A DNA stretch of 57,211 bases, taken from positions 1 through 57,211 of the forward strand of contig JAHXQP010000032.1 of the NCBI GenBank assembly GCA_019391515.1. Direction: 5' to 3'. Of this stretch, positions 42,281 to 51,587 are shown one piece after another (position 1 is the first letter of the stretch; each line of letters begins with the position of its first letter). Under the pieces are notes generated by a model, which was given only the letters and a program-made list of their open reading frames with translations, made no database searches and was not told where the DNA came from. The position numbers and the translations under genes were made by a program. The DNA is from Clostridiaceae bacterium. GTDB taxonomy: Bacteria; Bacillota; Clostridia; Tissierellales; Sporanaerobacteraceae.

Positions 42281-43576
42281 TTAAAGCTTTTTTAATTTAA
42301 AATATGTTCTTATTTCTTTAAATCTATAATCTTCTTCATCTCCTGTTATTGTAAATTGTAAATTAAATCTTTCATATTTAAACAATATAAGCTTTAAGAA
42401 ATCAAATGAAAATTCATCCATCCATTGGATATTATTTATAATAATTGATAAAGAATTTTCTTTTGTAATACTATATAACAATTCCAAAGTAGCAGAAAAA
42501 ATTTTATTTTTTTCTGTTATAATTGTTAAATTATCTTGTAAATCTATTCCTTCTATAATACTGCCTACAGAACTTTCAATTCTATATATATCCTTCCAAT
42601 AGTACTCTGGAAATCCTTCCAAAACTTGAATACTATAGTTATCCATTATTTCTTTTATGAGATTAGAAATCCAATAATACTGAATATGTTTTATTGGGTA
42701 ACAATCCATATCAAAAATTTTAGCATTCTTATCTGTAAATTTCTTATTGTAAATAATCCATTTATCTTCTAATAGTTCTCTATCATCTGTTTTATTATCT
42801 TTTAACTCTCGTTCACTATGATCTATAATTTTTTTATATACTTCTTTTGTTTCAGCCATAGGACTTACATTTAATTCTTCTCTAAGTATTCTACAACATC
42901 TTTCATATTGATGTAATGCAGTACTTCGATCTCCCATTTCTAAATATATTTCAATTAATTTTACATATAGTTCTTCTTGTAATGGATTTATAGTTAGCAT
43001 CTCTTCTAAATTATCAATACTTTTAAGGAATTTTTCTTCCTCTTTATAAATTCTAGACAACTTATAAAGAATATCAAAATAAGCTCTCTGCCACCTTTCT
43101 CTCTCAAAAAAAATCCAATCATTAAACTCTGGACAATCCTTTATATAAAACCCTTCAAGAAATTCTCCTTTATAAATGTTTTTAGCTTTTTCTAGACCTT
43201 CTATATATTCTTTAATATCATTTTCAGATACATTTTTTAAAATAGATTCCATATGAAAAACATCTATATATACATTGTTATGTAAATTAAATTTGCAAGT
43301 ATCCTTCTGGCTATCTATAATTTTAGATTCTTTTTTATTGTCCCCTAATACCTTTCTTAAAGCCCATAGGTTATACCTAAGATTATACCTAGCAGCGTCC
43401 ATGCTACTAGTTTCCCAAAACAGTGAAGATAATTTATCTCTACTAAAAGCTCTTTCTTTGTTTAGAGCTAGATACGATAAAATACCTGCACTTTTATAAC
43501 TTATGTTATCAGTTATTGTTTTTCTATCCAATACAATTTTTAAATTCCCAAGCATATACATTTCTAGTTTTTTCAT
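42281..43576 (-). CDS. BTAD-domain transcriptional regulator with degenerate ATPase tail
   Basis: About 431 residues from ATG 43576 (after AGGTGTG). An N-terminal OmpR-like winged helix (AFSRDKLSSLFWETSSMDAA, RYNLRYNLWALRKVL) is followed by a TPR-like bacterial transcriptional activation domain (about residues 95-245, with LQEELYVKLIEIYLEMGDRS). The C-terminal 180 residues hold SIIINNIQWMDEFSFDFL, which resembles the Walker B region of AfsR/MalT-type ATPases, but no P-loop precedes it. It follows the amidohydrolase gene by 14 bp and probably regulates that or linked functions. Confidence 0.8.
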   Translation of the reverse strand: MKKLEMYMLGNLKIVLDRKTITDNISYKSAGILSYLALNKERAFSRDKLSSLFWETSSMDAARYNLRYNLWALRKVLGDNKKESKIIDSQKDTCKFNLHNNVYIDVFHMESILKNVSENDIKEYIEGLEKAKNIYKGEFLEGFYIKDCPEFNDWIFFERERWQRAYFDILYKLSRIYKEEEKFLKSIDNLEEMLTINPLQEELYVKLIEIYLEMGDRSTALHQYERCCRILREELNVSPMAETKEVYKKIIDHSERELKDNKTDDRELLEDKWIIYNKKFTDKNAKIFDMDCYPIKHIQYYWISNLIKEIMDNYSIQVLEGFPEYYWKDIYRIESSVGSIIEGIDLQDNLTIITEKNKIFSATLELLYSITKENSLSIIINNIQWMDEFSFDFLKLILFKYERFNLQFTITGDEEDYRFKEIRTYFKLKKL

Positions 43577-43590
43577 TCTATAACACACCT

Positions 43591-45132
43591 TTACTCAATA
43601 AAAAGTATATTACCTTCCTTTATCGTTCCTTTCACCTTTATATTTTTAATGTCATTTTTTTCAATAGTTAAAGGATTTTTATCTAAAATAACAAAATCAC
43701 CATATTTCCCTATCTCTACGCTTCCCTTTATTTCTTCTTCAAAAACTGCCTTAGCCCCATTTATAGTAAACATTTTAATAGCTTCTAAAACACTAACAGA
43801 ACTCTCAGCAGTAGGATGATTAACTGCAGCATGAATACCTAGTATTGGACTTATAGGGGTTACATCACTATCTGAACCCCCTGCAATTATTAAACCTTTG
43901 TCTACGATTTTTCTTAAAGGGTTTGTTTTTTTCCTTCTTTGTTCTCCCAATCTTAAATCATACATTCCTCCAACGCCTCCCCAAAAATATTCATAAGCTG
44001 GTTGCATTGAAAGTATAAGCTCCAACTTTTTAGCTCTATTAATCTGCTCCTCTGTTGCTAATTCGAAATGTTCAATTCTATATCTATGGTCTTTTTTAGG
44101 ATATAAGGTTAGTGCATATTCATATGCATTTAAAATTTGATCAATAGCTTTGTCTCCAATAGCGTGGAGAGCTATCTGCATATTATTTTCATGGGCTTCT
44201 AAAATAAATTTATTTAATTCATCCTGATTAAAATAAAGGATTCCACTAGTAGAACTATCATCATAATAAGGTTTAGATAAAGCTGCCGTTCTTGAATTAA
44301 ATGAGCCATCTAAAAAAATACAACCTCCTATCCTATTTAATCCTTCATTTAGTACCTTTTTTACATTTACTGTTTGGTAGAATAATGCTATATCGATTGG
44401 GAAAAAATTTTTATTTCTAGAAACAAATTTTGCATCCTTGTCATGGAATGTAAAACCTCCTTCCAGAGCATTTATAGAAGTTACTCCATTTTCTATAGCT
44501 AAGTTTAAAGCTTTAGATACCCCTTCTTTTCTCAAACTATCATCAATCATATTGAATATATTATTTCTTACCATCGAACTAGCTTTTCCTATAAATCTAC
44601 CATCTGGAAGATTTCTTTCGTCTCTCATAACCCCTTCTAAATTAAAAGGCAATTTAAGCATATGTAAAGCTAAAGAATTTACAACACTAGTATGGTATTC
44701 AATTGTATTAACCCAAACTGGATTGTTTCGACTACAGTTATCTAGTTCATACCTAGTAGGTAATCTTTTTTCTACAACTTTAGATTCGTCGTAGCCAATT
44801 ACCCTTATTAACTCTCCATTTTCAGTTCTTTTAGACTTTCTACATATTAATTCTAATAATTCCGGTATAGACTTTACTTTACTTGCATCTAAAGATAAAA
44901 GATTGAATCCCGTTTGAACCAAATGAACATGACTATCATAGAATCCTGGTAATAGAGTTTTTCCATATAGATTTATAACTTCGCTTGAATTTTCTAAATA
45001 CTTTTTAAATCCATCCCCATCTCCTAAGTCAAAAATTCTACTATTTTTGATTACAACCCATTTTTTAATTGTATTCTTATCATCCATAGTTAATATATTG
45101 CCATTATATAAAAGTAGATCCATTTCCCTCAT
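43591..45132 (-). CDS. Amidohydrolase family protein (YtcJ-like)
   Basis: The 513-residue protein starts at ATG 45132 after GGGAG. It has the metal-binding DSHVHLVQTG near residue 67, HAIGDKAIDQ near 324, the second metal His in YRIEHFELA and GGSDSDVTPISPILG near 418, as in the YtcJ/NfdA-type metal-dependent hydrolases, with an N-terminal beta-sandwich (NGNILTMDDKNTIK). No signal peptide. These enzymes hydrolyse amides or formamides; the substrate here is unknown. It is the first gene of an operon with the BTAD regulator. Confidence 0.88.
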   Translation of the reverse strand: MREMDLLLYNGNILTMDDKNTIKKWVVIKNSRIFDLGDGDGFKKYLENSSEVINLYGKTLLPGFYDSHVHLVQTGFNLLSLDASKVKSIPELLELICRKSKRTENGELIRVIGYDESKVVEKRLPTRYELDNCSRNNPVWVNTIEYHTSVVNSLALHMLKLPFNLEGVMRDERNLPDGRFIGKASSMVRNNIFNMIDDSLRKEGVSKALNLAIENGVTSINALEGGFTFHDKDAKFVSRNKNFFPIDIALFYQTVNVKKVLNEGLNRIGGCIFLDGSFNSRTAALSKPYYDDSSTSGILYFNQDELNKFILEAHENNMQIALHAIGDKAIDQILNAYEYALTLYPKKDHRYRIEHFELATEEQINRAKKLELILSMQPAYEYFWGGVGGMYDLRLGEQRRKKTNPLRKIVDKGLIIAGGSDSDVTPISPILGIHAAVNHPTAESSVSVLEAIKMFTINGAKAVFEEEIKGSVEIGKYGDFVILDKNPLTIEKNDIKNIKVKGTIKEGNILFIE

Positions 45133-45249
45133 CAATATCTCCCTTTCTTAAGTACTAGACTCTAAAAATTCATTAAATTATTACTATGCATTTTATTTTA
45201 TCATGGTTCACACAAAAATAAAGGCCAAAAATTTCAAAATAATAAAAGT

Positions 45250-45283
45250 GGGTTGTCTCAAAATTTTGAGACAACCCCTTTTT
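45250..45283. terminator. Loopless 28-bp palindrome with T-tail, bidirectional terminator
   Basis: GGGTTGTCTCAAAA is followed directly by its reverse complement TTTTGAGACAACCC (45250-45277), then CTTTTT on the plus strand. It lies between the mnt operon end and the upstream region of the amidohydrolase operon. Confidence 0.75.
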
Positions 45284-46403
45284 ATATTCCATTAACTATT
45301 TCTTCAGCATTAGATATAGCTAAATCCCTACCTTTATCTGTAATCCTTATTATATCATCTTCTATATAAACTAAATTACTTTTATAAAGATTGTTAAATA
45401 TATCTTTAACAAACTCTTTGTTCCAACCCAAATGCTCATGGATTGTATTTATACCTAGTTCTTCTCTTTCATCTTTTGCTCCTTCATGGTTTATTACATG
45501 CATTAAAAATGATATTTGAGCAAAATCATATTTCTGCCTTTTTTTCCTTCTCATTATAGAAAGGAGTCCTCTATCTGGAGCAAATAAAAATATTAATAGA
45601 AAGATTGCTCCTACCATTACAGCCATCATACCTGCAATGGCTACATCAAAGATTCTAGCTGTCCAATAACCTAAAACAACTGAAATTGTTCCAATTATCC
45701 CACTTAAAAATATCATATCTTTTAAATCATCTGTCAAAAGGTAAGCAGCTGTAGGAGGTCCAACCATAAATGCTACTACCAGTATCGCTCCTACTGCATC
45801 AAATGCACCTACTGCAGTAAGTGATACTAAAGTCATAAGAGAATAATGCATAATACCTGGTGATATTCCTAAAGCCATTGCCAAATTAGGATCAAAAGTA
45901 GATATCTTTAATTCTTTATAAAATACTGAAACATATACAATATTCATAATTAATATTGCACCCATAATATAAAGTGAACTAGGTCCAATATCTACTCCAT
46001 TGACTACAAATCTATTAAAAGGAGCAAAAGCTATCTCTCCTAATAAAACAGCATCTGTATCTAAATGTACATCCCCGGCATACAAACTTATGAGTATTAC
46101 TCCAATACTAAAAAGTAAAGGGAATATAAGTCCTATAGAAGAATCTTCACTTACTAACTTAGTTTTATTAATAGATTCTACTAAAAAAACTGTTAAAGTT
46201 CCTGTTAAAGCTGCTCCTATTATAAGTAATGGGGAGTTTAAATCATGTGTTATAAAAAATGCTACTACAATTCCAAAAAGGATAGTATGCCCTATAGCAT
46301 CAGCCATCATAGCCATTTTTCTCAATATGAGAAATACACCCAATGTGGAACATGCTAAAGCTACGACTATTGCAATAAGTTGTATTTCTATTTGAACATT
46401 CAT
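45282..46403 (-). CDS. Manganese/zinc ABC permease with C-terminal winged helix
   Basis: The 373-residue protein has an ABC-3-type membrane domain (IVALACSTLGVFLILRKMAM, ADAIGHTILFGIVVAF, GAFDAVGAILVVAFMVGPPT) of about 285 residues. It continues into a cytoplasmic tail of about 85 residues (LMHVINHEGAKDEREELGIN, FNNLYKSNLVYIEDDIIRIT) resembling the DtxR/MntR winged helix. It is the last gene of the mnt operon; its start overlaps the stop of the other permease gene by 4 bp. Similar fused tails are known in some MntC/MntD-type permeases; they may sense metal or DNA. Confidence 0.88.
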   Translation of the reverse strand: MNVQIEIQLIAIVVALACSTLGVFLILRKMAMMADAIGHTILFGIVVAFFITHDLNSPLLIIGAALTGTLTVFLVESINKTKLVSEDSSIGLIFPLLFSIGVILISLYAGDVHLDTDAVLLGEIAFAPFNRFVVNGVDIGPSSLYIMGAILIMNIVYVSVFYKELKISTFDPNLAMALGISPGIMHYSLMTLVSLTAVGAFDAVGAILVVAFMVGPPTAAYLLTDDLKDMIFLSGIIGTISVVLGYWTARIFDVAIAGMMAVMVGAIFLLIFLFAPDRGLLSIMRRKKRQKYDFAQISFLMHVINHEGAKDEREELGINTIHEHLGWNKEFVKDIFNNLYKSNLVYIEDDIIRITDKGRDLAISNAEEIVNGI

Positions 46404-47524
46404 TCTTCTAACCTCCCTCTAAAATCTTCTATTTCATTTATGCCTTTTTCTGTTATATACCATTTTTCATCTTTTCCTTTAACTAAATCCAATGTCTCAA
46501 GCTTTTCTAATTCTTTTTCTATAGTATTTATAGGAAAGTTAAAATCTCCTTTGGATATAGATAGATCTTCTAAACTATATCCTTGAATTCTATTGCCTTC
46601 TATATTTAAATTGTAAATACTATTCAATATTATATTTCTATTTAATCTTTTTTTATTCTTTTTATCCCTCATCCGTCTCCATATAATTCCTCTACCTGGT
46701 GCAATAAATAAGGATATAATGGATATAGCACTTATAATAACCACTATTACAGGCCCTGTAGGTAGGTTTCTTGTAGAAGAACTTATTATAGTACCTATTA
46801 CCCCTGACAATCCTCCAAAGATTGAAGATAATATAACCATAACACTTAATTTATCAGTCCACTGTCTTGCTGAAACAGCAGGTGCTATGATCATGTCACT
46901 CATAAGTACTACTCCTACTGTTTGAAGTCCTGTAACTATTGCTATTACTATTAGAGTAGTAAGGATTAAATCTAATTTTTCTTTAGGAAATCCAGAAACT
47001 TGACAAAATTCTGGGTCAAAAGAAAGCAATTTAAATTCTTTCCATAGCAATGCAATTATGATTATAATTGCTCCTCCAACTATACTCATTACTATAACAT
47101 CACGTTTTAAAAGGGTTGAAGCCTGACCGAATAAAAAGCCTTCTAGTCCTGCTTGATTTGAATCTGGTATCTTTTGTATATATGTTAGTATAACTAGACC
47201 TAATCCAAAAAACACCGATAATATCATTCCTAAAGCGCTATCATACTTTACCTTACTATTCTTTATTATGCTGTTAACTATATATAGAGAAAGCCATCCA
47301 GATATAAATGCACCTAATAGGAGCCATTCTATATTTTTAGATCCTGTTAAAAGGAATGCTATCCCTATACCTGGCAATGCTGCATGAGATACTGCATCTC
47401 CTACAAGACTTTGCTTTCTCAAAACTGTATAAGTTCCTATAACACCACTAATTGCTCCAAGTAAAGCAGAACCTAAGGCTACAGTTCTAAGTGTATAATC
47501 TGAGAATATATTTATTAAACTCAT
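46400..47524 (-). CDS. Manganese/zinc ABC permease with C-terminal winged helix
   Basis: The 374-residue protein has the ABC-3 membrane domain (SALLGAISGVIGTYTVLRKQ, GDAVSHAALPGIGIAFLL, LQTVGVVLMSDMIIAPAVSA) and a C-terminal winged-helix-like tail (about residues 290-374, ending LDLVKGKDEKWYITEKGINE). With the neighbouring permease it forms a heterodimeric channel. It follows the ATPase gene by 16 bp and overlaps the next permease gene by 4 bp. Confidence 0.9.
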   Translation of the reverse strand: MSLINIFSDYTLRTVALGSALLGAISGVIGTYTVLRKQSLVGDAVSHAALPGIGIAFLLTGSKNIEWLLLGAFISGWLSLYIVNSIIKNSKVKYDSALGMILSVFFGLGLVILTYIQKIPDSNQAGLEGFLFGQASTLLKRDVIVMSIVGGAIIIIIALLWKEFKLLSFDPEFCQVSGFPKEKLDLILTTLIVIAIVTGLQTVGVVLMSDMIIAPAVSARQWTDKLSVMVILSSIFGGLSGVIGTIISSSTRNLPTGPVIVVIISAISIISLFIAPGRGIIWRRMRDKKNKKRLNRNIILNSIYNLNIEGNRIQGYSLEDLSISKGDFNFPINTIEKELEKLETLDLVKGKDEKWYITEKGINEIEDFRGRLEE

Positions 47525-47540
47525 AATATCATCTCCATTT

Positions 47541-48269
47541 CTAACTAAATAATTTGTCTACTTTACTTTTATATGCTTTCATTAAATTTTCTTCGTTAAA
47601 TACTTTTTCAGCTGGTCCACTAGCTATTATTACTTTATTTAGAAGGGTAACCCAATCAAAATATTCTTCTACAGTTTGTAAATCGTGGTGAACTACAACA
47701 ACAGTTTTCCTCATACTACGCAATTCTCTTAATAAGTTTATTATAGCTTTTTCAGTTTTAGCATCTACCCCTTGAAAAGGTTCATCCATAAAATAAATAT
47801 CAGCATTTTGAACAAGGGCTCTAGCTAGAAATACTCTTTGCTGCTGTCCTCCTGAAAGTTGGCTTATTTGTCTATCTGCAAATGGAAGCATATCTACTTT
47901 CTCCAAAGCCTTTATAGCCTTTTCTTTTTCTTTTTTTCCTGCCCTTTTAAACCATCCTAATTCTCCATAAGTTCCCATTGTAACAACATCCAATACATTA
48001 GTAGGAAAATCCCAATCTACACTGCCTCTTTGAGGTACATATCCTATATTTTTTCTTTGTTTTTCATAAGCTTCTCCCCAAAATCTAGTCTCTCCTGTAA
48101 CAGGCTTTATCATATTGAGCATAGTTTTTATAAGTGTAGATTTTCCTGCTCCATTAGGCCCAACTATTGCCATAAGAACCCCACTAGGTATTTCTAAATC
48201 TATATCCCATAACACTGGTTTTTTATGATAAGCTACAGTTAAATCATTTGCTTCTACTGCATATTTCAT
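47541..48269 (-). CDS. Manganese/zinc ABC transporter ATPase
   Basis: The 242-residue ATPase shows Walker A GPNGAGKST near residue 38, Q-loop YVPQRGSVDWDFP, the signature LSGGQQQRVFLARAL, Walker B IYFMDEPFQGVD and H-loop VVVHHDLQTV. The YVPQRG/VDWDFP segment is typical of Mn/Zn/Fe chelate ATPases of the MntB/TroB/ZnuC group. It begins 1 bp after the binding-protein gene stop. Confidence 0.92.
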   Translation of the reverse strand: MKYAVEANDLTVAYHKKPVLWDIDLEIPSGVLMAIVGPNGAGKSTLIKTMLNMIKPVTGETRFWGEAYEKQRKNIGYVPQRGSVDWDFPTNVLDVVTMGTYGELGWFKRAGKKEKEKAIKALEKVDMLPFADRQISQLSGGQQQRVFLARALVQNADIYFMDEPFQGVDAKTEKAIINLLRELRSMRKTVVVVHHDLQTVEEYFDWVTLLNKVIIASGPAEKVFNEENLMKAYKSKVDKLFS

Positions 48270-48270
48270 A

Positions 48271-49212
48271 TTACTTCACTCCTTCTATTAAAGCATCTAC
48301 AATAGTATCTACATTATATTTTACAGTACCTATATAAGTACCTTCTTCTGTATCTGGATTTCCTAGGGAGTCTGAATACAGCTCTCCACCTATTTCTACA
48401 TTAAATCCTCTATTATGGACTGCTGCCTGTAATGCTTCAATATTCTTTGTTGGAACAGATGATTCAACAAATATTGCCGGTATCTTTCTTTCAGCTATAA
48501 AATCGGCTAATTCCTTTACATCCAGTGTTCCTGCTTCAGCAACAGTACTTATCCCTTGCAATCCTTCGACTTGAAAACCATAAGCATTCCCAAAATAATT
48601 AAAAGCATCATGGGCTGTTATAAGAACCCTTTGTTCATCTGGAATTTCTTTCGCTCTATTTTTTATATATTCATCTAGCTCTTCAAGTTCTTTTTTATAT
48701 TCTTCTCCATTAGATATATAAAAATCTTTATTTTCACTGTCTAATTCAATCAGACTATCCGCTATTACATCTACTACTTCCGTCCAAAGTTTTACATCAA
48801 ACCATATATGAGGATCATAATTTCCTTCAAACTCGAATGACTGTATTAACTTTGAGCTGTCAATTATATCACCAGGTGCTATAGTCTTTACATCAATCTG
48901 GCCTAATTTTTCAAATATATCTGACATCTTCCCTTCAAGATGGATCCCATTAAATATTATAAGATCAGCATTCATCATCTTTTCAACATCTCCAGCACTT
49001 GCCTTATAAAGATGAGGATCAATACCAGGCCCCATCAATGATTCTACCTCTACATTATCCCCACCTATATTTCTAACAGCATCTTCTAATATAGTAGTAG
49101 TAGTTACTACATTTAATTTTTCCGGATCTTTTTGTGTTTTTTTATCGCCTCCATAGCTAGCTATGCTAGTGAAGATAATTATCATTATCAATAGCAAAAC
49201 CCACTTTTTCAA
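48271..49212 (-). CDS. Manganese/zinc-binding ABC solute-binding protein, lipobox Cys replaced
   Basis: The 313-residue protein belongs to the TroA/PsaA/MntA group (cluster 9). Metal ligands are visible: His in GPGIDPHLYKAS, His in YDPHIWFDVK, Glu in GLQGISTVAEAG and Asp near the C-terminus (ELYSDSLG). It has a hydrophobic N-terminal signal (KKWVLLLIMIIIFTSIASYG), but where a lipobox Cys is expected (IASC) the codon is TAT, Tyr. Starts at TTG 49212, eight bases after GGAGG. First gene of the mnt operon; no dedicated MntR or DtxR gene is in the window. Confidence 0.9.
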   Translation of the reverse strand: MKKWVLLLIMIIIFTSIASYGGDKKTQKDPEKLNVVTTTTILEDAVRNIGGDNVEVESLMGPGIDPHLYKASAGDVEKMMNADLIIFNGIHLEGKMSDIFEKLGQIDVKTIAPGDIIDSSKLIQSFEFEGNYDPHIWFDVKLWTEVVDVIADSLIELDSENKDFYISNGEEYKKELEELDEYIKNRAKEIPDEQRVLITAHDAFNYFGNAYGFQVEGLQGISTVAEAGTLDVKELADFIAERKIPAIFVESSVPTKNIEALQAAVHNRGFNVEIGGELYSDSLGNPDTEEGTYIGTVKYNVDTIVDALIEGVK

Positions 49213-49322
49213 TAAAATCCCTCCTATATTTAATATATATATTATTACTCCGAATTATTTGACAATAAATATTCCGCTAACTCTACTATAATATATACCC
49301 ACAAAAATACATTTCCCACAAT

Positions 49323-49357
49323 AAAAATATCCTTCAAACTCTTTGAAGGATATTTTT
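49323..49357 (-). terminator. Terminator after the MATE gene
   Basis: AAAAATATCCTTCAAA and TTTGAAGGATATTTTT form a 16-bp perfect stem around a 3-nt loop, with T-runs on both strands. The MATE stop codon is at the end of the stem. Confidence 0.85.
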
Positions 49358-50706
49358 TATTCTCCTATTTTTTTAAGTATAGCTATAAACCAAATTGTAA
49401 GTACTATTCCTTTGAATACACTACTCATACTAATACTCCACCATACCCCTCTTAAACCTAAGGAAGTATACGATGACAGTATTATAGAAACTGGTATTCG
49501 AAGGCCATTAAATACTATACCTACTACTGAAGGTGGAATTGTTTTTCCTAATCCATTAAATCCTCCCCCAGTAGCTATTTCTATAGTCATAAATAATTGG
49601 GATAGTCCCAGTATTCTCAAATATATTATTCCTTCCCTTATAGCTTCTTCATCATTTGGAATAAACAATCTAAATATAGGTCTTGCACCAAATATGAGTA
49701 GACAAGTAGCAAATATACCTATTGCCCCTACTATAAACATACCTTTTCTATAGCCTTCATGTATTCTATCCCATTCTTCAGCTCCATAGTTCTGGCCTAC
49801 AAAGGCACTTAAGGCAGTAGAAAAACCTCCTGCAGTAAGCCACGAAATTGATTCTATCTGCGAACCTACCTTTTGGACTGCTATTGGAGTAGGACCCCAT
49901 TGTGCTATTACTTTTGCTATAACCATAGCAATCATTGCAAATATTCCATTTTGCAACGAAGCTGGAAATCCTAGCTTGAATATTTTTTTAATATAGCTTT
50001 TATCTGGAATTTGAAATATATTAAATCCACAAAATAAACTTAATTTATTTCGACTTATTTTAATAAATATAAGAGTAGCTATGAGCTGGGAGATTATTGT
50101 AGCTAGTGCTGCTCCTTTTATACCCATTTTAGGAAAAGGTCCCAGTCCCAAAATCATCATAGGGTCAAGCACTACATTTAATCCTAAACCAATTGCGTTT
50201 ATTAGAAATGGAGTAGTACTATTTCCTGAGCCATTAAAAATCCCCGAAAAAACTGGATTTAAAAAATAAAATACCATTCCAAAAGATACTATAAACAAAT
50301 AATCTGTAGCCATTTTTATTACTTTACTATCCCCTAAATCAAAAAAACTTATAAGTTTGTGTCTAAAGAATATAAGAAATAAAGAATATATTAATCCAAT
50401 AATTATATCTAGCTGTATAGTATGGGAAACATAATTTCTTGCACTATCCATATCGTTCTTACCATAAGATTGAGCAACCCCTACCTCTGCCCCTATTTTA
50501 GGTATCAAAAATAGGGCTGAACCAAACCAAGTAAAAAAACCGGCAGTTCCTGCTGCTGCAACTGCATTTGTACTTACTCTACCTAGCCATATCATATCCA
50601 TCATATTGTAAGCCATTTGTACAAAAGAAGTAGCCATAATAGGTATTGCCAATTTTACTAATGTTTTAGTTATATTTCCTTGTGTAAGCTTAATATCTCT
50701 CTCCAT
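49357..50706 (-). CDS. MATE family efflux transporter
   Basis: The 449-residue protein has twelve membrane segments in two halves, each with MATE signatures: MATSFVQMAYNMMDMIWLGR, NAVAAAGTAGFFTWFG, and in the second half GFPASLQNGIFAMIAMVIAK. It exports drugs or metabolites by Na+ or H+ antiport. Monocistronic, followed by its own terminator. Substrate not predictable. Confidence 0.93.
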   Translation of the reverse strand: MERDIKLTQGNITKTLVKLAIPIMATSFVQMAYNMMDMIWLGRVSTNAVAAAGTAGFFTWFGSALFLIPKIGAEVGVAQSYGKNDMDSARNYVSHTIQLDIIIGLIYSLFLIFFRHKLISFFDLGDSKVIKMATDYLFIVSFGMVFYFLNPVFSGIFNGSGNSTTPFLINAIGLGLNVVLDPMMILGLGPFPKMGIKGAALATIISQLIATLIFIKISRNKLSLFCGFNIFQIPDKSYIKKIFKLGFPASLQNGIFAMIAMVIAKVIAQWGPTPIAVQKVGSQIESISWLTAGGFSTALSAFVGQNYGAEEWDRIHEGYRKGMFIVGAIGIFATCLLIFGARPIFRLFIPNDEEAIREGIIYLRILGLSQLFMTIEIATGGGFNGLGKTIPPSVVGIVFNGLRIPVSIILSSYTSLGLRGVWWSISMSSVFKGIVLTIWFIAILKKIGE

Positions 50707-50774
50707 ATTTTTCCCCCTATTCTATTATATCTTGGTAATATTATTTCGTTTCACTAAACAATTTTATACTATAA

Positions 50775-50809
50775 AAAAATATCCTTCAAGACATCTGAAA
50801 GATATTTTT
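50775..50809 (-). terminator. Terminator after the DUF5714 gene
   Basis: AAAAATATCCTTCA and TGAAAGATATTTTT pair with one C-A mismatch around a short loop, followed by T-rich sequence on the minus strand. The stem sequence resembles that of the terminator at 49323. Confidence 0.65.
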
Positions 50810-50824
50810 ATAATAAATACTAAT

Positions 50825-51556
50825 TTAATAAGAAGTATTGAATAAACAATCTTTTCCTAAGCATTGCTTATTCATATTCGAAAATGTGCAAATTATATCA
50901 TAATTTTTATAATCATACATATTTAGATTAAAATGTTCTTCTACAAAAATCACTGCTTCTCTAATAGCTATAAAACTATCTCTCTTGCAACAACGTGGTC
51001 CTCCTAATTTTCCAATAGATATCAAAGCCCTACCAGTCATTTGATTAGCTAAGCCCCAACCCTTTTTAGATAGAGGGTTTGATTCTGTAATAATACTTAT
51101 AAATATGCCTGTGCCTACTGCTGCACCACAACTTCCATAAAAACCACAAAATCCTCCAGGAACTTTTTTTGCTCTTTCTCTAGCAATTTTCAATTTCTCA
51201 TTTTTAATATCCCTTTCTCCCTTTAAATTATAAAAAGAACTTATTAATACGGCAGGTACTAAGTAATGATGTTCTGGTCCATGCATATTTATTCTATGAT
51301 GTTTCATAATCTCATTTGCCATTTCTATAGGATTTGTTTTATCTGTAGACTTACAATATTCTTCAATAACATCTGTTGCACTCGCACTATGGCACTTATC
51401 ACAAACATAATGTCCATTTTTGCATACTACATTTGTTCTAAACTTATTATGGCAATAGACACATTCTTGCTCTTTATAATTTTGAATATATAATAACTCA
51501 CTCCCACATAACATACAATTTTGCCTATGTTCGTTGACTAGGCCTTTTTTCTGCAT
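50825..51556 (-). CDS. DUF5714 zinc-ribbon protein
   Basis: The 243-residue protein starts with a double zinc ribbon (CMLCGSELLYI, CVYCHNKFR, CDKCHSAS) and continues with the conserved segment HGPEHHYLVPAVLISSFYNL, a Gly-rich CGFYGSCGAAVGTGIF and PRCCKRDSF, then CLGKDCLF near the end. This matches DUF5714, often beside or fused to a methyltransferase in anaerobes. The conserved Cys and His residues suggest metal or Fe-S binding. The role is not known. A HAD phosphatase gene lies 31 bp upstream. Confidence 0.8.
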   Translation of the reverse strand: MQKKGLVNEHRQNCMLCGSELLYIQNYKEQECVYCHNKFRTNVVCKNGHYVCDKCHSASATDVIEEYCKSTDKTNPIEMANEIMKHHRINMHGPEHHYLVPAVLISSFYNLKGERDIKNEKLKIARERAKKVPGGFCGFYGSCGAAVGTGIFISIITESNPLSKKGWGLANQMTGRALISIGKLGGPRCCKRDSFIAIREAVIFVEEHFNLNMYDYKNYDIICTFSNMNKQCLGKDCLFNTSY

Positions 51557-51587
51557 CAGTAAATCATCCTCTCTACCTTAAAAAATA

